From Ulva prolifera (lineage: Eukaryota > Chlorophyta > Ulvophyceae > Ulvales > Ulvaceae), in contig CM041202.1 of assembly GCA_023078555.1 (NCBI GenBank), positions 2,600,022 to 2,664,021 on the forward strand: 64,000 nt of DNA. The letters are read 5' to 3'. The translations under genes and the position numbers were made by a program. Position 1 is the first letter of the stretch; the number at the start of each line of letters is the position of its first letter. Below, piece after piece: positions 1-10,100 of the stretch. The notes below the pieces were generated by a model, which was not told where the DNA came from, did no database searches, and worked only from the letters and a program-made list of their open reading frames with translations.

Positions 1-673
1 AAGCTGTCACAGACGAAGACGCTAGCAACGCCACTCAGCAGCGGGCGGTGGTGGCTTCACAAAATCACACCAAAACCTACACCAAACTCTCCAATACCTG
101 GCCACCACAAACCCTAACGTAAAACGAGGCCACGAAAAGCATGTGGCACAGACGGCATTCCTCCACAGCAAGCGGAGATCTGCCGCTCCAAACATCCTAA
201 GAATCCTCCCATAATCCAGAACTCGTACACAGACTAGCCACCGCCCCGTGTTGCATGCGATGCCATGTGCGCTCTCCACATCAACGGACTGGGATCGAGA
301 GCACAACATACCGGCCCAGGCGAATCGGGCCGCCTAAATCGCGTGCCCGTTGCACAGAGGCGACATAGGAAAAGACGCCTGGGCCAGCCGAGAGAGGCGG
401 ACTGCCTCCGCATGTAGGTACACTCCCCGCCGTGCTACAGCACGCCCACCCGCGCACTCACTATGTGCGCATGCCATCATGCGTGCGGGCCATTTCAGTG
501 CCGCCGCGACACCCGCCACTGACGCACACTCGCACGTATATGTTGGAACTTTTACAACTTGCAGGTCGCCGCAGTGAGCTGCTGTCGAGGGAGCAACAGC
601 CCTGCACCTTCGCTGCCGGCGCCTGTACGGTCGCCCGCACCATCTCCCACAGCTCCACGCGCTGCACATGCGC
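1..673. other. No confident gene; possible extra exon of the next gene
   Basis: I see no recognisable protein here. On the minus strand, around 667-590, a stretch follows a good TGCAG acceptor and reads as an open, helical-looking exon (RVELWEMVRATVQ) before a GTGCAG donor. It could be a further exon of the gene at 3316-674 if that gene splices past its TAA at 676-674. The remainder is low-information sequence with overlapping open frames on both strands. Confidence 0.3.
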
Positions 674-3316
674 TTAGCACAGCCCTGCGGATTCAGAGCG
701 CAGCGGGGCGGTCGTGCACGCCGCAAAGCCAGCCTCGCTGTGGTCCGACGACGGCGACGCAGCGTCAGACACCGCGGTCGACAGCGGCGTGACGGCCGTG
801 TTGGCGTACCGCTGCGCCTGGGCGGTGCGGGCGGAGCACGCCGCGGCGGCGCTGATGCGCCCGAGCCGCGGGGGCCCCGGCACGGCGGACGGCGACACGG
901 CCGCCGGGGCGGCGGGCACCTGCAGGCGGCCTGTTGCGGCGCCGCCATCGCTGTCGGTGTCGCTGAAGGCGCTGTGCGCGAGAGAGCGCGGCGCCGCGAG
1001 CTCCGGCGCGGGCCCTGGGATCTGTGTCGACCTGCACACACGGTGTCTGCATCAGTGCGGCCGTGGGGTGCTCTGCTTGCACCGCATCTGTGACTGACCA
1101 GGAGTTAACATGTGATGGGCCACAGGGCCCGGCTGGTGGCACCGGCGTCAGTGAAACAGCATCACGGGAGGAGCGGCTCGGCGGCGTGGGGCTGGGGGGT
1201 GGAGAGGGGAAAGCACCTGGAGCTCGAGTCGCTACGGGCGCGGTCCGAGTGCCGGGAGTTGTGTTTGCGCATGCGAGCCAGCTCTTCGTTGTACTTCGCC
1301 TGCACGGAACGCATGATCTCAGGCACAGCAGGGCGGCAGGAGGCCACACACCGGGCCAGTGCGCCGAAACACGCCACATCCCCCGCATCACAAACAAGGG
1401 CGACCAGTGTGGCCAATGGCCACAACTGACCTCCGGCGACACACTGGAAATTGGCATAAAACCGCAGCAGCTCCATAACAAACTAGGGCAGTCCATCAGA
1501 AACGCCCTACAGCTAGCCCATGCCACCAGAGGCAGGGGAAGCAAAACAGAGGGAGGGGGGGCAGGGGCGCACGGTGAGGTCCTTCTCAGCGTCGCTGCAT
1601 CGCTGCAGCTCGAGCTGGAGGCCGTTCAGGAGCAACTTGAGGGACGCGAGCTGCTCGTCCTTCGCTCGGCAGTCCGCTTCGCTCTTCGCCACAGACGCCT
1701 GCAGCTCCAGCATGACCATCTCCTCCTGCACAGGCACGCCGGCGGTGAGTGCGGCGGTGGAGGCTGCAGCGGCGAGCACTAATATGGCTGTGGCGCGGGC
1801 ATCCCGGTCCGGCATGGGCCCCCCAGCCGCCCGTTCGAGCGTGACAGCAACACGCTGCATCAGTCACATTCGGTTCGACATGCTGTAGGTGTGGTGGAGA
1901 CTGCACACGGGTACTGTACCCAGGCGGCGGCTGTGGGCAGGTTGCAGGCATTCCAGCCTGACAAAGCCCGCCAGGCTGGAATGCCAGGCGGGGCGTGGCT
2001 GTGTGCAGAGGTCGGTGGGCTCACTAGGCAGGCAGGCGGCAGGCGGTGCACACCGGCGGCCTCTGTGTCAGGGGCATCAGCTGGCGAGTGATCGTCCCCA
2101 GGCGCTGCATCGTGAAGTGGCTTGAGGCGCTGCAGACGTTGGCGAGGGTGCCGAGCACGGCGCGGGCGACGTGCAGCAACACGGACACCGCGAAGCAGGT
2201 GGCAAAGATGGAGAGGAGCGGCGTCAGGACGGCGGCCCACATGACGAGGGAGCCGTGCGGGTGTGCAGCAGCCACGCGCAGCTCCTTGAAGAACTGCGTC
2301 ACATCACGGCTTGACAACAGGGCATCAAGCTGGTCCAGGAGGCGGGGTGTTGGCGCGCTGTCTGTATGCTTCAAAACCGGTGGGGAAATTCCAGGTGCAG
2401 GCGGTGCAGCCCCGGCGGAGTGAGGCAGGTGTTCAGGGGCGGAAGGTGTTGCCCAAGCAGCGCGGAGAGTTGGCACTGTGACATCATCTTGATCTTGGTG
2501 ACCGACAGGCTGATGATGTCGCTCAGAAGGATTGCTGGCCCGAGAAGGATCTGTCTCATGCATGAGCTCTGGTTGCTGCGGCTTTTGGACCTGTTGCGGC
2601 ATCTCCAGGGGCCGGGGTAGCTGCTGCAGTTGGTCTGGCTGCTGCGGCATGTCTACTTGCTGTGTACGCTCTTGAGCGAGCTGCTGAGATGCAATTGTTG
2701 GCAGGCAGACTGTGTCTAGGAGGTCAGTGGCCATACACAGATCAACATCGTTGCTACTGGAGGTGCAGATCCTAGCCAGGGCGGCCATGTATGGCACATC
2801 AGCAGCACGTGTGACGCTGCCTGGGCTCAACGTCTCAGACCAAGAGCTATCCGTCTCATCACCCTGACATGTCACAGGCAGAGGTGGTACCACGTTCTGT
2901 GGTGAGAGAGACTCTGTGTTTTGCTGATGGCTACCGGACAGAGATGAAGCATCCTTGGATGGTACGTAGACAGTTGCATCAACTTGCTGGACAATAGTAT
3001 GATCAGCAGCCTGGTCTCCTGCAAGCGGGGTGACTGCGTCCGCGAGTTCTGTCACAGTTTCTCGTGCCGGACATTCTGGCAGTTCCGTTTGCGAGACAGA
3101 AACGCCATGCTTGGACTGAATCAATTCCGGTTCTTGTAAAACCTGCAGCCGGAAGCTAGATGTACAATCACACTGACGAATTTGATTCTCATTTCCCACG
3201 CAGAAGCTGGCGTGTACATTCAAGATGTCGTCCGCACACAATGCGATCTCGACAAAATGCGCAAAGTTCACGTGCTCTAACATAAATGAGATACATGCTA
3301 CTGCGAAGCCTGTCAT
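674..3316 (-). CDS. Four-exon Gln/Pro-rich protein with hydrophobic and coiled-coil segments
   Basis: The family is not recognised. Proposed exons are 3316-2138, 1854-1573, 1443-1217 and 1031-674. Phases agree (0, 0, 2), acceptors end CAG, and the joined frame ends at TAA, giving about 681 residues. I start at the ATG at 3316 because the longer open frame upstream begins with a non-ATG codon and a TATA element lies about 55 bases upstream. Residues 1-200 are Ser/Thr-rich. A Gln/Pro-rich stretch with repeated PQQ motifs follows. Near the end of exon 1 is a strong hydrophobic segment (MWAAVLTPLLSIFATCF). Exon 2 has an Ala-rich hydrophobic segment and then a heptad-like coiled coil. The tail is Ser/Ala/Pro-rich. 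I infer a membrane-anchored scaffold or tether. Exon 1 is clearly coding-like; the last exon and the stop are less sure. Confidence 0.6.
1947..1985. repeat. Perfect 14-bp inverted repeat (hairpin) in an intron
   Basis: GGCATTCCAGCCTG at 1947-1960 is exactly complementary to CAGGCTGGAATGCC at 1972-1985, with an 11-base loop. It lies within the first intron of the minus-strand gene, so it could fold in the pre-mRNA. Function unknown. Confidence 0.7.
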
Positions 3317-3369
3317 CGCACAGCGTTGGAATCCATATCCGATGCCGCGGCGGGAGCAGTGGTGTGGCA

Positions 3370-3378
3370 CTTATATAC
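3370..3378 (-). promoter_or_regulatory. TATA box upstream of the Gln/Pro-rich gene
   Basis: Read on the minus strand this is GTATATAAG, a close match to the TATA consensus. It sits 54-62 bases upstream of the ATG at 3316, which would place a start site roughly 30 bases downstream and leave a short 5' leader. No other gene in the window has such a clear TATA element. Confidence 0.5.
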
Positions 3379-3523
3379 AATCATGCCACCCGTCCATATA
3401 CAGGCAAAAAGCTTGGACGTATCAGGTGAAGATACACATGTACTCTACACGGCGCTGCATGGAGGCGTCTCAGCCGATGCGGCATGCCGCGATGGAAACA
3501 AGTGTTGCAGGCGAAAGCAGTCG

Positions 3524-4184
3524 TCAGAAGAATTCACGCACCTCCGCTGTATGATAACTCGCTTGCAAGACGGATATTCCGAACACCACAATCACCAAAC
3601 ATGCGATTCCGGTAAGGCATTGCCTCCCGAACAAGATGAAACCACGCCGTGGACCTTCTGCATCGCATGTTATATCCCTCATGCGATATCGATGTGCATT
3701 GGGATGATAATTGCTGAAGGCAGATGTCGTGCTGCCTAACTCTGTCAAAGCAGCTTCGGTAACAAGCCTCCTGCGCTTGTTGTACTCATCGGTCGTCAGC
3801 GCTGCCACAAAGCCCTTGTGGTCATCAGATAGCAGCGATGGGCGAAACTCTAGTCCATTCTTCTTACTCATACTTGTAGAGGTTGAAGCGGAAGTGCCAG
3901 CGAAATCGGATGTGGCCAGATCGCGCTCACCCGGAATGGCAAGCTCAAGATGTGGCGAAGCTACAGGGTACCAAGGGCAATACACTGACAAATATGCTCG
4001 TACTTGCGATTCGTTGGCTGAAAACAGCGGAAGATCTCGACAAACGCTGCTGCGGTACCGGGAATCTGGGCTTCAGCCACCTGCCTGATGCCAAGATGTG
4101 AACAGCAACGTCTACGGTAGGACCCGGTGTAAGAACGCTGTTAATAATAGAGGCTCGCTGTCGCTTGTGTGTGGGATTGCACAT
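3524..4184 (-). CDS. Probable small protein with a C-terminal membrane anchor
   Basis: The family is not recognised. The 3' part (about 3953-3524) is an open frame that is polar and charged (KKNGLEFRPSLL, DEYNKRRRLVTEAAL) and ends in a single hydrophobic segment (LTGIACLVIVVFGISVL) about 15 residues from the stop. That is the layout of a tail-anchored or single-pass protein. A second open stretch starting at the ATG at 4184 reads MCNPTHKRQRASIIN and is in another frame, so an intron must join them. A GTACGAG donor and a CCCTGTAG acceptor (about 43 bases apart) would keep frame, but this intron is shorter than others here. The join and the start are uncertain; the C-terminal exon is the firmer part. 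It is divergent from no neighbour and lies about 150 bases upstream of the TATA box of the next gene. Confidence 0.42.
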
Positions 4185-5943
4185 GCTCTAGCTTTGCACA
4201 CTTTCGTGTTGTTGCATGCACACGACAAACGTCACGACATAAAGGGACGGACGACGTCGGACCAATTAAATGGCGCATGCCACGCGCTTGCATTTTACGT
4301 GTAAGCAGTGCTTGCAAACCTCACCAACGATGACTGAAGCCTTCATGAGGACATCAGTGAGCAAGTGAGAACACTCTCTGGACTCAGGACGGCTGTACGT
4401 GCGCCGTGTAAGGCTACCAGGGCCTAGCTATTTCCAGAATATTGGCTTCTCGTACAGCGCCCTGGATTCATCATGTCTTGACTTGGAGGTTGTACCATTG
4501 ATAATTTCTTCAAAGAACATGATTTTGAAGACCGTGATGCTTCCGGGAGCATTCAAGGCTGCAGGTGGTTCCCCCCCCCTTCTTTAATTCGCATCCTCTG
4601 CATGCACTGGCTGTCACTTTGATCCAGAATTGCACAGCTCGATCACAATTTTGCTGCATATTTTTGGTCCCTTTCAGTGTGCTAAGCTTGCTCCTATGTG
4701 AGGTCTTCAATAGCTGGAGTGCGCTGGGACTTTATTTTTCTGTCTGTGCTCAAGTACCTGCGTCGTCAGATTCCAGGAACTTCGAAAACGGCAGACGCAG
4801 GTGAATGCGAAGCATGGCATGTGCATAAAAGACGCCGTGCCTGATTTTCTGAAGACATCTCTCTATAGGAGGGTGTCAGGATACTGAAACACCGCATGAT
4901 ATAAGATAAGCTTTCAAATTTCCAAAATTGAAGTGACCCGCTGCAACATTTGGACTGAGCGGATCTGTGGTCGTTATTGGATGTATACCAGAATTTTCGA
5001 TGTCGGAAAGTGGTACCGAATCCTATGTTCATGGTGTGGCCATCCAGTTCATGAACAGGGCAATCTTCTGAACATGCCTGCAATTACCGTATCAGTGCAG
5101 CATCAGACATCATCAGCTGCCTGTTCCAACAGGAGCATTGCAACAATTGAAAAAGACACACGAATGCTCGGTGCAAGTTCACTCACACCTCTTGCATGAC
5201 TGCGCCTGGAGTACACTTGTACCACTGATGCTCCTGCTGTAGAAAGGTCAGACACTCATTGCTGCAGGCAACAAGCTAGACACCTTGTAATCCAATAATG
5301 TGAGACAATATGTTTGATTAGCATACCCGTAAGTGTATGTACAGCTGATTGAAACATACATGCACGTCCAATCAAGTAGCACAAGAAGTACTCGGCTGCA
5401 AACACTACCGCAAAAGTATCTACGGAACCACGGCCCAAGTAAATGCATTCTAAAGAGACAATTTTGACAGCAGGAGTAGTAGTGGCATGGGCATGCGATC
5501 ATCCCTTCATGAACTTGTTCAATGCTCACACCTGGATCAACGATCGAGTGGATACAGGTGTGGCAGGCACTTTGATCTGAAAGCCCAAAGGACAGCTGCC
5601 AACGAGAGTAGTCTGTAGCTGGCCCAGCTGGGCCCGGCACTCGGGGCTGCGCATTTTGGGGCTGACATACTGCCTGTGTTTGGCATGACACGCACCCGAT
5701 CTAGATGAAACTGTACTCGTAACAGGCAGTGCACATTTAGAGCCTCACTTGTGATCACAATTGAGCATGAGCTCCCACTCTATACTCATGTTTTGTACAT
5801 ATGTTTTAATATCTTATTTCTTGGGAATAGTCAGCATCAGCAAAGTTGCTAGAGCAGATGTGGAGGCAATGTACAAAAAACTACCACATGGTTTACAAGT
5901 ATATATACAATGATTGAGATCAGAGTGTCATCGCATATGCAAA
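4185..5943. other. Intergenic region without a recognisable gene
   Basis: Moderately AT-rich sequence with only short overlapping open frames and no family I recognise. A run of nine C at 4571-4579 and some AT-rich stretches toward the tRNA gene are the only visible features. The end of this region is the 5' flank of the tRNA gene. Confidence 0.5.
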
Positions 5944-6017
5944 GCACGTATAGCTCAGTTGGTTAGAGCGCAAGACTGTTAATCTTGAGGTCGAGGGTTC
6001 GACCCCCTCTATGTGCG
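5944..6017 (+). tRNA. tRNA-Asn (anticodon GTT)
   Basis: All four arms can be paired by eye. The acceptor stem is GCACGTA with TATGTGC (one G-T pair) and the discriminator base is G. The D arm is GCTC/GAGC with loop AGTTGGTTA. The anticodon stem is CAAGA/TCTTG with loop CTGTTAA, giving anticodon GTT for asparagine. The T arm is GAGGG/CCCTC with loop TTCGACC. The length is 74 nt and there is no intron. No CCA is encoded, as expected for a nuclear tRNA gene. A TTTT at 6021-6024 directly after the gene is a good RNA polymerase III terminator. Confidence 0.96.
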
Positions 6018-6020
6018 ACC

Positions 6021-6024
6021 TTTT
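6021..6024 (+). terminator. RNA polymerase III terminator of tRNA-Asn
   Basis: Four T on the coding strand, three bases after the discriminator base, is the normal Pol III stop signal. Confidence 0.7.
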
Positions 6025-6622
6025 GATTCACATCTTCTCTGCTAGTAACCTTTACCCGATGCCGATACCGGCCTGCTTTGAATGTTCAAGGCTTGTTAGG
6101 TCTCAATCTCAATCAAGAGATGGGTCTGTCGTCACCAGTCAAGATTTCCGAACGGTTTCCTGTGGCCAGAATTTGCAACGAGCGACATAGAAGCAGAAAC
6201 AACAAACCTCAAGCGATTCCACGTGTGCATGCAAGCTACCCAAACAACGGTCAATGGCATGATCTATGTATGTTCAAAGACGCAAATGCGTGGACACATT
6301 CAAACCTAGCAAATCAGGTGTCTGAGTTGTGGAAGCCCAGATGCCATGAATATATGAAGTCTTCACATCAAGATAACTGCTCTGTCTGAGCACCACAGCC
6401 TTTGTGATTTGCCTTTGTATGTAATTACAAAGGACAAAGGCCAGGCATAAAGCCGGTTATCGGAAGCCACTCACAAACCCACTCACTTTTTCATGGCACT
6501 AGGCCAGGCACGAGCGCGTACCACAGCCCTGCCGGTGATTTCAGCCAAAGATTGAAGCCCCGCACGGAGCACAACAGCATTCCCTTTGCACAACGCCACA
6601 CTCAATCGGCGCAGAGCATTCA
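6025..6622. other. Intergenic; nothing recognised
   Basis: Short open frames only. No repeat, RNA or protein family is evident. Confidence 0.4.
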
Positions 6623-7186
6623 TCACAAACAAACCGCGGTACATACACCACACCGAGACGCAACCTCCGCCAGCCGATTCAAGTGATCCATAGCAGGCTG
6701 TCCCAAGCGACCATGCGTCTCATGTGACAACGGCACAAAGCTATATGCATCAGGGTCGTACAGACGATAAGCACTGCGTTTCTGCACGTCCCGCGTCACC
6801 GAAGCACACCCGTCCTCCCGGGCCGCCCGGCCGCAATAGGTGTCAGCCCAGGGGTGCACAATCGACACATCCCCTATGCACAAGGGGTCACCTGGCGGCA
6901 TAAACATGATGTCCCCCAGCTTGTCTTGGGCCACCGCCCTGAGCACCCTCTCCAGCCCCTCCGCCTGCGCGGCAGCGGCCTGCTCCCCAGGTCCCGCCGC
7001 ATCCTGGCTACTTTGCACCGTCGCCGCCGCCAGCGCCGCAGCCTGCGCAGCATCCGGCGCGGGTCGCCCCACATGGGCGCTATGTCCAACGTCGGCATTG
7101 GCGGCCTGAGCAGTCATCGGCGCCGGCGGCCACCTTTGTATGTATGCATGACTCCTGCAGGGAGCATTTGATGCTGTTGTATGCAT
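6623..7186 (-). CDS. Retroelement-type endonuclease-like C-terminal fragment
   Basis: An ATG-initiated frame of 187 residues. The first half is Ala-rich and helical. The second half (about residues 100-178) has GDVSIVHPWADTY, then DVQKRSAY, then YSFVPLSHETHGRLGQPA. From memory, this D...K...F-V-P...E-T-x-G-R-L-G order is common at the C-terminus of reverse-transcriptase ORFs in algal and other protist genomes, where it resembles a PD-(D/E)XK-like nuclease fold. No reverse transcriptase domain is visible next to it, so this is either a 5'-truncated insertion or a host gene captured from one. The frame is intact, with no internal stops. The assignment rests on motif memory and could be wrong in detail. 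Confidence 0.5.
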   Translation of the reverse strand: MHTTASNAPCRSHAYIQRWPPAPMTAQAANADVGHSAHVGRPAPDAAQAAALAAATVQSSQDAAGPGEQAAAAQAEGLERVLRAVAQDKLGDIMFMPPGDPLCIGDVSIVHPWADTYCGRAAREDGCASVTRDVQKRSAYRLYDPDAYSFVPLSHETHGRLGQPAMDHLNRLAEVASRCGVCTAVCL

Positions 7187-10100
7187 GTGGATGTGTTATC
7201 AGTTCATTCATTCAGGAGCGGGACCTGTGTAATGCCAGTAAGCCCGACCGGAATACATTGTACATCCCAGTGCCACCTCTTGCTGTATGTGTTTGCAGTT
7301 GAAGCCAGAAGATTGTTGCAAGTATGCATGCCTGCGCCGTGGCTTCTCAAACGGTGTTTGATTCGATGCCATGCTCCGTTGGGGCGCAGAGCTATTGATC
7401 CAATAAGGGCAGGATAATCGAAACAGAACTTGTTGTGATGAGCATCTGGGCTGGATAATCGAAACAGAACTTGTTGCAATGAGCGTCTGGGCAGGATAAT
7501 CGAAACAGAACTTGTTGTAATGAGCGTCTAAGATCGCATTCTCTGTGCCAGCTTCTGATGTACGAAGCCTGACTGCTTTGGTAGCACCAACACGGGCAAC
7601 GCCAAGACTGGGTATTTGCCTTCTTCGAGCCTCACGGTGATTTGCAGTGTGATGATGATGAGTCTATGGCATGATGCTGTGCCAATTAGATCCATTACAT
7701 TGGTCTGCACAGCGTCGGTCCAAGTCTTGTAATTTGGTTTTTTGAAACCCAGAGAAGCTGCTGTTTTGTGGGGATTTGTGTATTGCCACTGGATTGCCAT
7801 ATTCCGTTGACATCAAAAGCTTTTTGTTCCTTCCATTCCTGGTGTACAGAATGGTGTCATCAGATCGCAGTGACCGCTGGTGTTTGTGAAGCGTGTACTT
7901 GTAATGCTGTGGCTCCTTCATACCATCATGCTTATCATGCATTCACACCTGCTTCCATCTTAGGCCTGGACCAGTTATTCTGTAGCACTCGGCAGTGACT
8001 GCATCCCTGTGTCTTGCATGAGGGTGCAGGCAGTAATAGCTGAGCTGTGCCCCTCAAACAGTGCAGGTCCGAGTTGACGGTGCGGTGCTTGTGGCATGCG
8101 AATTCTTGTACCCCATCAATTGCACAGAGTGTCAGATGAAAGTCTGGAGACGTGAATCCTGTGCTGCAATTGTCAACCACATTTACATGTTCACTTGATG
8201 TGTCGTGGTAGTCCATGGCCAAGAAGAAGCACCTTCACTGGACAAGCAGATATAGCGTTGACTCATGGATCACGAAACAGGCCTGATTACCAGGTTCTGG
8301 TGTTTATGTCGCAACACCTCTGTAGGGAGAAACAGTGTAGGGCGTTGAATGGGATGGAAAATTGTTACATCTGTGTGCAACTACTGGTGCACAGTTGTCA
8401 CGATCAACATCACAGCTATTCTGGTCAGGTACATACTGGCAGATCGTTAGAGCATGGTGAAGGGACGCTACGCGAGAACCTTTCTTCACATGCCCCATTG
8501 CCCTGGTGGATCGTCGCAACAAGATCAAGACATATTCCCAGGACAGACATGGGCCCCCACAAGAATAAAACTCCTATGTCGCCTGGAAATGACTGCAACT
8601 TCCTGCTGCTGGCATACATACAAGGACTAGGCATCGCATATCACTGATGACGTGACATCAGTACCGGCTGTGTCGACGGTGTGCGGAGAAAGCACAAAGA
8701 ATTCCAAACTGGCATATCATGCTTTGAAAAGATGTATTCTTTGCGCTGCCGCCCTGGCAAGACCGAAAGCCGGCTGTAATGGCAGCCGGAGCACCAGTGG
8801 AATGGTCAGGTTGCATCTGCTTGACCTGCTCAAATCAGTGCGTTGTGTATGTCCGCATATTCTGCCATCAGGATTCACCGATGGCTCCTCCTTCGCCTTT
8901 CTTTGGTAGTAAACTGCTGCCTGACGACGTGCTTCTCGGTGAATTGCTGCCCATCCCTTCTGGGTGGACGGAAGCTTGGGCTTGCAGACGCCCCTTTTAT
9001 GTGAGGTGTGTTTCCGTGTGGTTAGTTTGGCAGGTCTTTGAGCCTGGACCTCTGCGCAAGCAGGGCTCCAGGTGTGTGGATATAAGACGCATCAGTGCTG
9101 TTGGGATCTATGCACCAAAGTGCCAATGGAGATGCCACACAAGAACTTGCAGTGTGCACAAGCTGGTGTCATAAGGCGCCAGACAAGATCTGCTGCATCA
9201 GCAATACATGTGTAGTAGCTCTCCATGTACGAGATACCATACAAGGTAGCACGCACTTGTGGAAGGACCTTGGATTGGAGACTTCCCTGCGGACATGGCT
9301 GATCCAGTGATCATCTTTGACTCCTGCGACATCTACAAACCAGCCGACACGGTCACGCCAGGAAATTCATCCTGACGATGAGCGATGGCAGCTGACGCAG
9401 ATCTGGATTCGGACCAGAGAGTCTCCCGTAGTCAATCGGAACAGCGACGGCATGACCAATTACAGCTACGCAGGCTGGCTCCTGGTGATGCTCAGGTGAC
9501 CGCTTGCCAGAACTCGACTGCCAGGCCAAAGTGGATGCGCAGGAGACTGGGACCAGGGGCGCAGCGCGAGAACCTAACGAAGAGAAGAACACTTACTGAG
9601 GAGTCACTGGTCACATGCGTATACCGTTTGGCGATGGCGCTGGTGCGACGTCAAAGACAGCGAACGTGCATCATTGTTGTTGCACCACCGGCATGACTCT
9701 GTGACATGACACTGTAAGTCTCTAATACGTAGGCTACAGAGCTACAGCGGTGAATGCTGCGACGGTCAGTACGTGCAGCGAATACAGACTAGCTCTACAG
9801 CCGTCGCGGCAGCAGCCGGCACGGGACGATCGACGTCGAGTCCACATCTCAACGTGCAGTCGATTACTTGTAATAGTTACAAAAATGTGACTTTTCATTG
9901 GCACCCGTGGCTGAATATTGGAACAGCTGGGGTTGCGGATTGACTCGGCGCGAAGCAGCCGACAAATGCGGACAAGCCCACCAGGGAGCCAGCAGATGCT
10001 CACCGCTTTACGGCAACTCCAAAGTGCTTTCAGGTGCCTGCCTGCTTGAGCAGATGTGAAATGAAGGCAGCGCAGCACAACCGGCGTAAAGCTTCACTTG

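Noticed and set aside
334-1041. 235-codon Arg/Pro-rich minus frame and other overlapping frames at 674-1544
   Set aside because: They are alternate frames of the proposed exons at 1031-674 and 1443-1217 and have extreme, non-protein-like composition.
7412-7530. Considered as a CRISPR array
   Set aside because: The repeats are contiguous with no unique spacers, and the window is eukaryotic.
7528-8222. Minus frames suspected to be gag/pol remnants
   Set aside because: I could not identify a protease, RT or integrase motif, so there is no basis for a retroelement call beyond proximity.
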